A stretch of DNA of 64,000 nt from Anaerolineales bacterium (lineage in GTDB: Bacteria > Chloroflexota > Anaerolineae > Anaerolineales > Villigracilaceae), in NCBI GenBank assembly GCA_016789305.1, contig JAEURJ010000013.1:248001-312000 (forward strand), given 5' to 3'. The notes under the pieces were generated by a model. The model worked only from the letters and a program-made list of their open reading frames with translations, made no database searches and was not told where the DNA came from. Shown here piece by piece: positions 48,197 to 56,650 of the stretch (the stretch's first letter is position 1; every line of letters starts with the position of its first letter). Position numbers and translations under genes: made by a program.

Positions 48197-48955
48197 CTAG
48201 TTGGTATTGATCGCAGAAATAAATATCCGTTTGAATGGATATAGAACCGGGCTGCCGGGAAGCGCCTTCCTCAATTTTTTGCGGATTGTTTCAATGAATG
48301 ATTCTTTATCTTCACCCAACCTTTCGAGATATGGAACAAGAGCTGTACCCATGATCCACTCCAGGACCGCATCCGCATCTTCCAGGATGTGTGGGTACAC
48401 TTTCTCAAAGACGGTAATGTGTTGTCCGCCGCATTTAAACAGGACTTCTGTATACTCTTCGATTGAAAGGACCGGGGATTGGCGGTTGTATCCCTGCAAT
48501 GCGGAACGAAAAGGTTCTTTTTTTGCGGTATCCCGGATCAATTGATGGGAAATGTGAAGGTGATTCGATGGAACCTGCACTGCCAGCTGGCCGCCATTTT
48601 TTAATTTCCCAAATAACGCAGGAATTAGATCCTGATGATTTTCAGACCATTGCAACGCTGCATTGCTGAAGATCACATCCCAGGTGTTGGATAACTCAGT
48701 TTGATTTCCATATTCAAAGCGAAGATTTGGGCCTGCGTATTGTTTTGCTTTTTCGAGCATTTCATGCGACGAATCAAGCCCGAGCACGGAGCTGTTCGGA
48801 AGGGTATCTGCCAGTTGTTTCGTGAGTTCGCCGGTCCCGCAACCGAGGTCAACGACTTGCAAATTGGGGCGGATGTGTACCAGCTTCAATAGGTCGAAAA
48901 ACGGAGCTGACCTTTCGGCTTGAAATTTATGATATTGATCTGGATTCCATGGCAT
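48197..48955 (-). CDS. tam: Trans-aconitate 2-methyltransferase-like SAM methyltransferase
   Basis: AdoMet-dependent methyltransferase of 252 aa with strong likeness to Tam, which methylates trans-aconitate that would otherwise inhibit aconitase. The N-terminus WNPDQYHKFQAERSAPFFDLL is the Tam hallmark. Motif I is VVDLGCGTGELTKQLA, then VLGLDSSHEMLEKA, IFSNAALQWSENHQDLIP and GGQLAVQVPSNHLHISHQL. All match Tam order and length. It stands alone between the CoA-transferase operon and P5C dehydrogenase. Confidence 0.85.
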   Translation of the reverse strand: MPWNPDQYHKFQAERSAPFFDLLKLVHIRPNLQVVDLGCGTGELTKQLADTLPNSSVLGLDSSHEMLEKAKQYAGPNLRFEYGNQTELSNTWDVIFSNAALQWSENHQDLIPALFGKLKNGGQLAVQVPSNHLHISHQLIRDTAKKEPFRSALQGYNRQSPVLSIEEYTEVLFKCGGQHITVFEKVYPHILEDADAVLEWIMGTALVPYLERLGEDKESFIETIRKKLRKALPGSPVLYPFKRIFISAINTN

Positions 48956-48972
48956 GGTTTCACCTGTAATTG

Positions 48973-49012
48973 AAAAGCCCCTTTCCCGCCAAAGTGAGAA
49001 AGGGGCTTTCTG
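48973..49012 (-). terminator. Terminator after P5C dehydrogenase gene
   Basis: On the minus strand AAAGCCCCTTTC (49009-48998) pairs with GAAAGGGGCTTT (48985-48974), followed by TTCAATTA. The gene stop is at 49022. Confidence 0.75.
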
Positions 49013-49021
49013 TTTTTGTGA

Positions 49022-50596
49022 TTACTTTACAAGGGTGCGGATCTGCTCGTGCATATAAAGCGGCAGATAGTAATGGCCGCCCGCATTTTTACCGCTGGAG
49101 CCGGAACCTTTCCAGCCGCCAAAAGGTTGGAAGCCGGGCCACGCGCCGGTGGTCGCGCCTTGCGGACGATTCGCATAGGTTACGCCAGCTTCGATCTTGT
49201 CAAAGAACCAATCGGTTTCTTCGGGGGAACCGTAGAAGCCGGCGGTGAGACCGTAATTGACATCGTTTGCGATCTGCATGGCTTCGTCCATGTTCTTGAC
49301 TTTGCCAATGGTGGTGATGGGCAGGAACATTTCATGTTTCCATAAGCGGTGTGAGAATGGCAGGTCCACTACGAAAGTGGATTCGCAGAAGTAGCCCTTG
49401 TCGAAGTCGCCGCCGGTCTTGACATTACCGCCGATCAGGAACTTGCCGCCGCCTTGATTGATCTCTTCGCAGAAATCCTTGAATTCTTTGTACGAGGATT
49501 TATTAACCACAGGTCCGTTGTAGGTATTGCGGTCTGTGGGATCACCGATGACGAGTTTTTCGCCGGCAGTCTTCAAGCGTGAAACCAGATCATCGTAAAC
49601 AGATTCCTCCACCAGCACGCGTGAAGCGGCGGAGCATTTCTGTCCCTGCAAACCAAATGCCGAGCGGATGATTCCGATCGTGGCACGTTCCAGATCCGCA
49701 TTCTTCGAAACGACGACGGGATTCTTTCCACCGAGTTCCAAAATGATCGGGCGGATGTAATTGCGTGTGCCGAAATCCTGGAACATTTTCATGCCCACAT
49801 CGAACGAGCCGGTAAAGGTCACGCCGTCAATATCTTTGTTGTCAACGAGAGCTTGTCCCAAGGTGGAGCCAGGGCCGGTGACAAAGTTGACCACGCCATC
49901 AGGAATGCCTGAATCGCGGAAGCAATCGATCAACAGACGAACGATCCATGCAGTATCGGTAGCGGGTTTGACCACGACTGTATTTCCAGCAGCGAGTGCT
50001 GCGCCCATCGGGCCACCGGTAAGTGCGTGCGGGAAGTTGAACGGTGAAACGATCAACCACACGCCGTAAGGTCGAAGTACAGAAACGTTGCGCGCTTCAT
50101 ATCCAACGAGCGGATCCTTGCCCATTTCAACGATGTAGCCATCGTTCTTTTCCATTTGATAGCAGGAGTAATAGATCAGGTCGGCAGTTTCCTGCACATC
50201 ACCCAAAGACTCCATGCGGTTTTTGCCGACTTCCAATGCCATCGCTGCGCCGAGATCGAAAATTCGTTTTTCGATCAGGCCGGCCGCTTTGCGAAGATAT
50301 TCGATTCTTTTTTGCCAGGGAGTGCGGCTCCAGGAGGGGAATGCCGCGCGTGCCGCAGCAATGGCCTGTGCTGCGTGGCTGGCGTTGCCTTTTTGCATCT
50401 TTGCCAATACCCAGCTTGTATTTACGGGTGACGTATCGTCGAATTTTTCATCGGCCATCACTTCCTTGCCGTTGATGAACATGCCATATTCCTTGCCCAT
50501 GTTCTTTTTGAGTGCTTCCACCGCTTTATCGAAACCGGTGTGAAGTTCTTCGGGCGGGTTGAACATGGTGGCGTACGTAAGTTTGAAATCGGACAT
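49022..50596 (-). CDS. L-glutamate gamma-semialdehyde (1-pyrroline-5-carboxylate) dehydrogenase
   Basis: NAD-dependent aldehyde dehydrogenase of 524 aa completing proline degradation to glutamate. The N-terminal extension (KLTYATMFNPPEELHTGFDKAVE) is typical of the PruA/RocA subgroup. Later come LRPYGVWLIVSPFNFPHALTGGP, the glutamate base in ILELGGKNPVVV, and the nucleophile Cys in GLQGQKCSAASRVLVEESVYD. Start 50596 has AAGGAG 8 bases upstream. Proline dehydrogenase is not in the window, so the enzyme may act alone here. Other substrate-related ALDH functions are less likely given the N-terminal signature. Confidence 0.9.
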   Translation of the reverse strand: MSDFKLTYATMFNPPEELHTGFDKAVEALKKNMGKEYGMFINGKEVMADEKFDDTSPVNTSWVLAKMQKGNASHAAQAIAAARAAFPSWSRTPWQKRIEYLRKAAGLIEKRIFDLGAAMALEVGKNRMESLGDVQETADLIYYSCYQMEKNDGYIVEMGKDPLVGYEARNVSVLRPYGVWLIVSPFNFPHALTGGPMGAALAAGNTVVVKPATDTAWIVRLLIDCFRDSGIPDGVVNFVTGPGSTLGQALVDNKDIDGVTFTGSFDVGMKMFQDFGTRNYIRPIILELGGKNPVVVSKNADLERATIGIIRSAFGLQGQKCSAASRVLVEESVYDDLVSRLKTAGEKLVIGDPTDRNTYNGPVVNKSSYKEFKDFCEEINQGGGKFLIGGNVKTGGDFDKGYFCESTFVVDLPFSHRLWKHEMFLPITTIGKVKNMDEAMQIANDVNYGLTAGFYGSPEETDWFFDKIEAGVTYANRPQGATTGAWPGFQPFGGWKGSGSSGKNAGGHYYLPLYMHEQIRTLVK

Positions 50597-50773
50597 AGGA
50601 ATTCTCCTTTTGAATTGTGAAACAAACTGTAAACCCAGTATAGCGTAGGATTTCACAACCGTCAAAGAAAGGCGTATATACTACTCCATGACGTTGCTCC
50701 CGACTTCAAAAGTGTAAGACATCAAAAAAATGAGACGTCTGACCATGTAACATCATCTTTTTTAAGGAGACGA

Positions 50774-51301
50774 ATGAAACCCCGCTTCTTTTTCTGGACC
50801 GTAGGTCTGGTTGCCGCACTAGCGCTTGGTGCCTGTGCCCCGGCCGCTCCCAGCGCAACTGCCGCCTCGCCAACAGATACGCTTGCCCCCATTCCAACGG
50901 ATTCCGTGTCCCTTGCCGAACCCGCCACGCTGACTCCCACCAGCATCCCGGTACAGGCAGTCGCCACTTCCCGTGGACCCAACCTTGAAGCCACCGATCC
51001 TACATCGGTCAATCTTGCTTCGGGTCAATTGCAGCTCGTCGAATTCTTCCGCTTTACCTGAAGTACCTGCCGCGCAATGGCGCCCATGGTTCATGGGCTT
51101 GAAGCGGAGTATTTTGGCAAGGTCAAGTTTTCATTTCTTGATGCCGACGATCCCCAAACCGATGTCTTCCAGAAAACTCTGGGCTTTTACTACCAGCCCG
51201 AATTCTACTTTTTGGACGCCAACGGAAATTTGATCAAGAAGCTAGTAGGTTCCATTTCAGAAGATGAGTTCAGAAACATGTTCGATGCAAGTCTGCAATA
51301 A
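50774..51301 (+). CDS. Thioredoxin-like lipoprotein with in-frame UGA at the first Cys of CxxC (probable selenoprotein)
   Basis: Read through the UGA, the frame gives 175 residues. It has a lipoprotein signal (KPRFFFWTVGLVAALALGAC, Cys21), a Pro/Thr/Ser-rich linker (about residues 22-80), and then a thioredoxin fold: QLVEFFRFT, UGA as residue 96, STCRAMAPMVHGLEAEYFG, KFSFLDADDP, GFYYQPEFYFLDANGNLIKKLVG. The UGA (51059-51061) falls exactly where thioredoxins have the first Cys of CxxC; the second is Cys99, so the motif becomes UxxC. Frame and conservation continue on both sides. A SECIS-like hairpin follows. AAGGAG precedes the ATG. A nonsense mutation or base error (TGC to TGA) is the alternative. 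Confidence 0.78.
51059..51107 (+). promoter_or_regulatory. Candidate bacterial SECIS element after UGA
   Basis: GCCCATG (51082-51088) pairs with CATGGGC (51092-51098) around loop GTT. Below it CCGC (51070-51073) pairs with GCGG (51104-51107) across an internal loop. The apical loop begins 27 bases after the UGA and starts with G, as the published bacterial SECIS consensus requires (short apical loop, G in its first two bases, about 16-37 bases from UGA). Confidence 0.65.
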
Positions 51302-51310
51302 ATGAGGAGA

Positions 51311-51342
51311 ACAACCTGTCGGAAACGGCAGGTTGTTTTTTT
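51311..51342 (+). terminator. Terminator after thioredoxin-like selenoprotein candidate
   Basis: ACAACCTG (51311-51318) and CAGGTTGT (51329-51336) with an inner T-G and C-G pair, loop GGAAAC, then a run of seven T. Confidence 0.85.
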
Positions 51343-51356
51343 ATCATACTCCCACT

Positions 51357-51362
51357 TATAAT
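51357..51362 (+). promoter_or_regulatory. Leaderless -10 box of channel-like gene
   Basis: Perfect TATAAT, then CCGCGC, then ATG 51369. TTGTTT (51333-51338) may serve as -35 with an 18-base spacer. Confidence 0.6.
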
Positions 51363-51368
51363 CCGCGC

Positions 51369-52469
51369 ATGGATTCCCTCATTCACGTTCTTGTTTTTAT
51401 CGTCGGACTTGTCATCGTCCTCGCGACCATCTCTTCGGCCATTTCAACATTCGTTTTACCGCGCAGTGCGCGCAGTCAACTCAACCGGCTGGTCTTTGGC
51501 TTGCTGCGAAGGTTCATTGAATTTATTTTCCGATTCGTAAAATCCTATGAACGGCGCGATGCGATCATGGCTTATTATGCCCCGGTTGCATTAATCAGCC
51601 TTGTGCCGACCTGGTATGTTTTGATCTCGCTGGGATATTCCTTCATGTATTGGTCCCTACGGGCAGGAGATTACTTCTTCGATTTTCGATTAAGCGGTTC
51701 ATCTCTTCTGACACTTGGGTACACGGCTCCGGAAGGATATGCGATTACTGCATTATCCTTTTCCGAAGCCATGCTGGGACTCATCATGGTGGGCTTGTTG
51801 ATCGCATATCTTCCAACGATGTATTCCGCTTTTGCGCGCCGTGAACAGGCGGTGAACATGCTCGAAGTGCGCGCCGGCAATCCACCCAATCCATACGACA
51901 TGCTTTCGCGCTTCAATCGCATTCATGGACTGGATAAACTTGGGGACTATTGGAAAACTTGGGAGATCTGGTTTGCGGATGTGGAGGAGAGTCACACCAC
52001 ATTGCCTGCACTTGTTTTCTTTCGTTCCCCGCGTTCGGAAAACTCATGGATCACTTCCGCCGGTGCGATTCTCGATACGGCTTCACTCACTCTGTCGTCC
52101 ATCGACATCCCTTACGAGCCATCAGCTGCACTGTGCATTCGCGCCGGGTTTCTGGCTTTGAGGAAACTCGCTGATTATTTTGATATTTCCTATCCCGTGA
52201 ATCCCACATATCCCACCACTCCGATCACGGTGACGCGTGCAGAATATGATGAAGTGATTCGTAAATTGGAAGAGGCGGGCATTCCGATCGTGGCGGATCG
52301 TGAAAAAGCATGGACCGATTTCGCAGGCTGGCGTGTCAACTATGACCGTGTCCTGCTTGTGTTATGTACCCTCGTGATGGCGCCGCAGACTCCCTGGTCC
52401 AGTGACCGTGCATCGAAATTTAAGAATCCACCTTTGTTTTTCAAGAAGAAGAGAAAGCATCTGCATTAA
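51369..52469 (+). CDS. Ion-channel-like membrane protein (two-TM/pore type)
   Basis: Protein of 366 aa. TM segments are at residues 5-27 (LVFIVGLVIVLATISSAIS), about 65-95 (VALISLVPTWYVLISLGYSFMYW) and about 125-150 (LSFSEAMLGLIMVGLLIAYLPTM). The segment between the last two, SGSSLLTLGYTAPEGYAI, looks like a P-loop whose filter TLGYT resembles the TVGYG of K+ channels but lacks the second Gly. A soluble C-terminal domain of about 210 residues follows, with no RCK motif seen. The start is set at 51369 by a TATAAT ending 6 bases upstream; a 12-codon longer frame would cross that promoter. Confidence 0.7.
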   Translation: MDSLIHVLVFIVGLVIVLATISSAISTFVLPRSARSQLNRLVFGLLRRFIEFIFRFVKSYERRDAIMAYYAPVALISLVPTWYVLISLGYSFMYWSLRAGDYFFDFRLSGSSLLTLGYTAPEGYAITALSFSEAMLGLIMVGLLIAYLPTMYSAFARREQAVNMLEVRAGNPPNPYDMLSRFNRIHGLDKLGDYWKTWEIWFADVEESHTTLPALVFFRSPRSENSWITSAGAILDTASLTLSSIDIPYEPSAALCIRAGFLALRKLADYFDISYPVNPTYPTTPITVTRAEYDEVIRKLEEAGIPIVADREKAWTDFAGWRVNYDRVLLVLCTLVMAPQTPWSSDRASKFKNPPLFFKKKRKHLH

Positions 52470-52510
52470 ATAAAAACAGCGCGGACTTGATGTCCGCGCT
52501 GTTTTTATTT
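52468..52510. terminator. Bidirectional terminator between convergent genes
   Basis: 19-bp perfect arms (52468-52486 and 52492-52510) around AGCGCGGAC/GTCCGCGCT with A-rich and T-rich flanks, loop TTGAT. Confidence 0.93.
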
Positions 52511-52517
52511 ATCTGGT

Positions 52518-53879
52518 TTAGCCTGCGTCGTATTTCTTTGCGTCGTCGATGGCTTTTCTTACATTCACGAATGGGAGCAGGATCAAGCCCATGATGAAGA
52601 AGAAAATCAACGAGAGAATGGCAATGCGCAAGTTGCCGAACATCTGATTGGCGAGACCGAACACCAGCGGACCGATCCACGAGGTGCCGCGTTCGCTGAT
52701 CTCGTAGAACGAGAAGAATTCAGCTTCCTTGCCATTCGGGATCATCTGTGCATACAAACTTCGGCTGATGGCTTGTGAGCCACCCATCACAAGAGCAATG
52801 AATATACCAAGGATAAAGAACTGTAATGTTGCGCTCTCGCCTTTAAGTCCGCTATAGGCATAGATCACCACGGCAGCCCAAATGACCAAACTCACCACCA
52901 CAGATTGTTTCGCGCCGATCCAGCCGGCCAACTTGCCCCAGAACAAGGCTCCAAAGAACGCCACGAATTGGATCATCAAAATAACGGCGATCAATGTCGA
53001 TTGTTCAAGTTCCAGCCCACCCTGAATCAGAGGCGCAGCGGCAAATGTCGAAGCGACGGCGATCACAGTCTGAATTCCGTCGTTGTATAAAAAGTAAGCC
53101 AGCAAAAATTTCAAAGTCTCAGGGAAATGTTTCACTTCGCTAAACGTCTTGCGAAGTTGTTTGAAGCCAATGCTTGCATATGTTTCGCCAGCAGGGAGTT
53201 GCCGGGCTGCATGTCGCGGACGCAATCGACTCCAGGTGAGGAAGGAAAATCCAAGCCACCAGATGCCGGCAGAGGCTAGGTTGATGCGCACTGCCAATTC
53301 TCCGGGCACGCCGAGATCTTCACTAAATGTAAAGAATGCTAGATTGAGCGCCAGCAAAACACCGCCGCCCAAATACCCCATCGCCCAACCGTAAGAAGAG
53401 ACTCTGTCTCTTTCAGGTTCGCTGGCAATATCGGGAAGATAAGCATTGTAGAAAACAATGGCCGCGCCAAACGCAAGGTTGGCGAGTACGAACAATACGC
53501 CGCCCAGCCACCATAAATTTCCAGTCACAAGAAACATCAAGATCGTGGCAATTGCGCCGATGGTGGCAAAGAGCTGCATCATCGTTTTGCGTAAATGCGA
53601 ATAATCTGCGATCGCGCCTAAAATGGGCAGGAACAAAACCTGCATGCCCACTGAAAACGAAATGCAGTATGGCAAAAATGAATCAGGTGCAACAGGAATT
53701 CCCAAAAACGAAACAGTGGATGTACCGGCCGCTTCTGCCGCCGTGCGTGCAAGTCCTGCTACATACGGCGCGAGGAACACGGTTCCAATTGTCGTGCTAA
53801 AAGCTGAATTTGCCCAGTCGTACATCGCCCACCCAAAAATTTCTTTTCGATCATCTATCATTGCCTTCTCAGTTGCCAT
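52518..53879 (-). CDS. MFS transporter, UMF1/Atg22-like
   Basis: Twelve-TM transporter of 453 aa related to the UMF1 family (vacuolar effluxer Atg22-like, BtlA). Signature segments are EIFGWAMYDWANSAFSTTIGTVFLAPYV near the N-terminus, FLPILGAIADYSHLRK, SYGWAMGYLGGGVLL, and GGSQAISRSLYAQMIPNGKEAEFFSFYEISERGTSWIGPLVFG, the best diagnostic of the family. Start 53879 is chosen for GGAGGAG just upstream. Substrate, perhaps amino acids or lysophospholipid as in some relatives, is unknown. Confidence 0.9.
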   Translation of the reverse strand: MATEKAMIDDRKEIFGWAMYDWANSAFSTTIGTVFLAPYVAGLARTAAEAAGTSTVSFLGIPVAPDSFLPYCISFSVGMQVLFLPILGAIADYSHLRKTMMQLFATIGAIATILMFLVTGNLWWLGGVLFVLANLAFGAAIVFYNAYLPDIASEPERDRVSSYGWAMGYLGGGVLLALNLAFFTFSEDLGVPGELAVRINLASAGIWWLGFSFLTWSRLRPRHAARQLPAGETYASIGFKQLRKTFSEVKHFPETLKFLLAYFLYNDGIQTVIAVASTFAAAPLIQGGLELEQSTLIAVILMIQFVAFFGALFWGKLAGWIGAKQSVVVSLVIWAAVVIYAYSGLKGESATLQFFILGIFIALVMGGSQAISRSLYAQMIPNGKEAEFFSFYEISERGTSWIGPLVFGLANQMFGNLRIAILSLIFFFIMGLILLPFVNVRKAIDDAKKYDAG

Positions 53880-54060
53880 AACTCCTCCGAGGTCTACCAG
53901 GGATGTAAGCAAGAACACGCGCCAGTATAAGGAGTTTCGGCTTCGATGTAAAGCGAAACTTGTAAAGAAATGATTAATGGGGATGAAGTGCCCCGCTTCG
54001 TGCTTGACCCTCAACCTGCTACGCGCTAAAATGCCTTTCCTACACTGAAAAGGAATCCAT

Positions 54061-54135
54061 TGTCATTCTGAGCGTAGCGAAGAATCTCTACGATAATCTC
54101 AGAGACCCTTTGCCAAAGAACGGCTCAGGGTGACA
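54061..54135. repeat. Intergenic repeat with TGTCATTCTGAGCG start
   Basis: Begins TGTCATTCTGAGCGTAGCG and ends CTCAGGGTGACA, so the termini are imperfect inverted repeats. The same outline occurs at 23061-23168. It lies just before ffh and has no coding capacity. Confidence 0.6.
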
Positions 54136-54146
54136 CAACGAAAATT

Positions 54147-55478
54147 ATGTTTGAAACCCTCACTGGACGATTAAACCAAGTATTCGATCAACTGCGCCGC
54201 CGCGGCAAACTTTCCGAAGCGGACGTGGACGCCGCGATGAAGGAAGTGCGCCTCGCGCTCATCGAAGCGGATGTGCATTTTAGTGTTGTCAAAACTTTCA
54301 TAGCAAAAGTCCGCGAACGCGCCATTGGTGCGGAAGTATCGAAGGCGTTGAATCCCGGTCAGCAGATCATCAAGATCGTCAATGAAGAATTGATCGCCAC
54401 CTTGGGCGAGCCGGCACCGCTGAATCTCACCGGTCCCAAACCACGTGTGATCATGATGGTTGGTTTGCAAGGCGCTGGTAAAACAACCGCCGCCGGCAAA
54501 CTTGCACGTTTGATGAAATCAAAAGGCGAACGCATCCTTTTGGTGGCCGGTGACCCATATCGTCCCGCCGCTGTAAAGCAATTACAGCAACTCGGCGAAC
54601 GACTCGATGTGGAAGTGGAAGCGGATACATCCATCACGCCGCCACAACTTGCAAAGCGTGCATTGGACAAAGCTGAAAAGGGTGGATTCACTCTGGTGAT
54701 CGTGGATACAGCCGGTCGGTCCCAGATGGATGCGGAGCTGATGGATGAGTTGAAAGCCATTCATGCAAACGTCAAGCCGGTGGATACACTGCTGGTCATC
54801 GACTCGATGATCGGTCAGGAAGCGTTGAACATCGCGCAGGGATTCAAGAGCACGATTGACCTGACGGGTTTGATCCTCACCAAAATGGACGGCGACTCGC
54901 GCGGTGGTGCGGCCATCTCGATTCGCTCGGTAACCGGTGTGCCGATCAAATTTATCGGTACCGGTGAAAAGCTCGATGCATTGGAAACATACGATCCTTC
55001 ACGTTTGTCCTCGCGCATTTTGGGCATGGGTGACATGATTGGCCTGATCGAAAAAGCCGAAGCTGCTTTTCAGGATGGCGATAACGCCGCAATGGAAAAG
55101 CAGGCACAGAAGATGATGAAGGGTCAGTTCTCGCTGGAGGATTGGCTGGATCAGATGAAGCAAATGAAAAAGATGGGGCCGCTGTCGCAGATCATGGAAA
55201 TGTTGCCCGGTCAAATGGGGCAGGCCGCGCGCAGCATCGACCCGACGGTTGTGGAAAAATCTTTCAAGCAATCCGAAGCCATTATTCATTCGATGACTTT
55301 GAAGGAACGTCGCGATCCCGATATTTTGAATGCATCCCGCCGCAGGCGCATCGCCGCCGGCGCCGGCATGGACGTGCAAGACGTGAATAAATTGATCAAG
55401 CAATTCCGCGAAGCACAAAAGATGATGAAGATGATCCAGAAGACTGGGGGCAAAGGTTTAGGCAGGATGTTTGGATAA
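54147..55478 (+). CDS. ffh: Signal recognition particle protein Ffh (SRP54)
   Basis: GTPase of the signal recognition particle (443 aa), delivering nascent membrane proteins to FtsY. The N domain (LTGRLNQVFDQLRRRGKLSEADVDAAM) is followed by the G domain with GLQGAGKTTAAGKLA near residues 105-119, then DPYRPAAVKQL, DTAGRSQMDAELMDEL and TKMDGDSRGGAA. The Met-rich M domain (MKGQFSLEDWLDQMKQMKKMG ... GRMFG) binds signal peptides and SRP RNA. Length normal. It precedes rpsP by 4.3 kb here instead of directly, with unrelated genes between. Confidence 0.97.
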   Translation: MFETLTGRLNQVFDQLRRRGKLSEADVDAAMKEVRLALIEADVHFSVVKTFIAKVRERAIGAEVSKALNPGQQIIKIVNEELIATLGEPAPLNLTGPKPRVIMMVGLQGAGKTTAAGKLARLMKSKGERILLVAGDPYRPAAVKQLQQLGERLDVEVEADTSITPPQLAKRALDKAEKGGFTLVIVDTAGRSQMDAELMDELKAIHANVKPVDTLLVIDSMIGQEALNIAQGFKSTIDLTGLILTKMDGDSRGGAAISIRSVTGVPIKFIGTGEKLDALETYDPSRLSSRILGMGDMIGLIEKAEAAFQDGDNAAMEKQAQKMMKGQFSLEDWLDQMKQMKKMGPLSQIMEMLPGQMGQAARSIDPTVVEKSFKQSEAIIHSMTLKERRDPDILNASRRRRIAAGAGMDVQDVNKLIKQFREAQKMMKMIQKTGGKGLGRMFG

Positions 55479-55481
55479 GCT

Positions 55482-55510
55482 GTAGGGACACAGCGTCGCT
55501 GTGTCCCTAC
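55482..55510. repeat. Intergenic palindrome after ffh
   Basis: GTAGGGACACAGCG and its complement CGCTGTGTCCCTAC lie almost back to back (29 bases). No T-run follows, so termination would be weak. It resembles a dispersed intergenic palindrome rather than a classical terminator. Confidence 0.55.
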
Positions 55511-55572
55511 TTGTAATGAATGCAGGGGACATGTTGTCTTAGTGCCATCGAAAACATGATTAGGAATCCTTA

Positions 55573-56634
55573 ATGACAGAAACTAAAAAACCGTTTGAAA
55601 TTGGAATTTACTCCTTCGTGGAGTTGACTCCCGACCCCATCACAGGGCAAATTCTTAGCCCCGTGAAAAGAATGAGCAATCTGCTCGAAACCATCGAACT
55701 GGCCGACCAGGTCGGCCTGGATGTATTCGCTTTGGGTGAACATCACCGCCCTGATTTTATTTCGTCCGCGCCAGTGACCATTCTTGCCGCCGCCGCTGCA
55801 AAGACGAAGAATATCCGCTTGAGTACTGCTGTGACTGTATTGAGTTCTGATGACCCCGTGCGCGTCTTCCAAAACTTCTCCACGTTGGATTTGATCTCCA
55901 ATGGTCGCGCCGAGATCATGGCAGGACGCGGCTCATTCGTCGAGTCATTTCCATTATTCGGTTATGACTTGAACGATTACAACGAATTATTTTCCGAGAA
56001 GTTGGAATTATTGTTGAAATTACGCGAATCGGAAGTGGTGACCTGGTCTGGAAAACATCGACCAGATTTGTTTGAGCAGGGAATTTATCCGCGTCCCCTG
56101 CAAAAGAAAATCCCCGTGTGGGTGGCAGTGGGCGGGACACCTGAGTCCGTGGTCCGCGCCGGGAAGCTCGGCTTGCCATTGGCGATTGCCATCATTGGCG
56201 GCATGCCTGAAAGTTTCGCGCCGCTTGTCGATCTTTATTGGAGGTCGGCGCAGGAAGCAGGTCACGACCTTTCACAGTTAAGTGTCAGCATCAATTCGCA
56301 CGGATTCATCGCGGATGATTCGGCGCAAGCGGCAGATGATTACTTCCCGTCATTCCAGCAGATGATGAACAAGATCGGTCGCGAACGCGGTTGGTCTGGG
56401 ATTACGCGTCAACAGTTTGAAAATTCCCGCACCCTGCGCGGCTCGGACTTTGTCGGGAATCCTGATGAAGTGATCGAGAAGATTTTATTCCAGCATAAGA
56501 TATTCAATCATGGACGCTTCCTGATCCAACTGGGAATTGGTTCCATTCCCCACGACAAGATGATGCGTGCCGTTGAATTACTCGGAACGAAAGTTGCGCC
56601 CATAATTAGAAAAGAGATTTCAGGGGATACTTAA
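55573..56634 (+). CDS. LLM-class flavin-dependent oxidoreductase (luciferase-like)
   Basis: TIM-barrel flavoprotein of 353 aa in the bacterial luciferase/F420-dependent superfamily. It starts [44 protein letters not shown] is the family hallmark, followed by [75 protein letters not shown] and [12 protein letters not shown] come later. The cofactor is FMN or F420; sequence alone does not decide. Monocistronic, substrate unknown. Confidence 0.88.
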   Translation: MTETKKPFEIGIYSFVELTPDPITGQILSPVKRMSNLLETIELADQVGLDVFALGEHHRPDFISSAPVTILAAAAAKTKNIRLSTAVTVLSSDDPVRVFQNFSTLDLISNGRAEIMAGRGSFVESFPLFGYDLNDYNELFSEKLELLLKLRESEVVTWSGKHRPDLFEQGIYPRPLQKKIPVWVAVGGTPESVVRAGKLGLPLAIAIIGGMPESFAPLVDLYWRSAQEAGHDLSQLSVSINSHGFIADDSAQAADDYFPSFQQMMNKIGRERGWSGITRQQFENSRTLRGSDFVGNPDEVIEKILFQHKIFNHGRFLIQLGIGSIPHDKMMRAVELLGTKVAPIIRKEISGDT

Positions 56635-56650
56635 TCTGAAATTGTCGAGG

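Noticed and set aside
50774..51301. Two separate genes (a short lipoprotein and a 75-codon thioredoxin fragment)
   Set aside because: The second part starts in mid-fold at the redox site, has no ribosome-binding site, and is in the same frame as the first.
55482..55510. Classical terminator for ffh
   Set aside because: The palindrome is strong but lacks a T-run on the ffh strand; recorded as a repeat instead.
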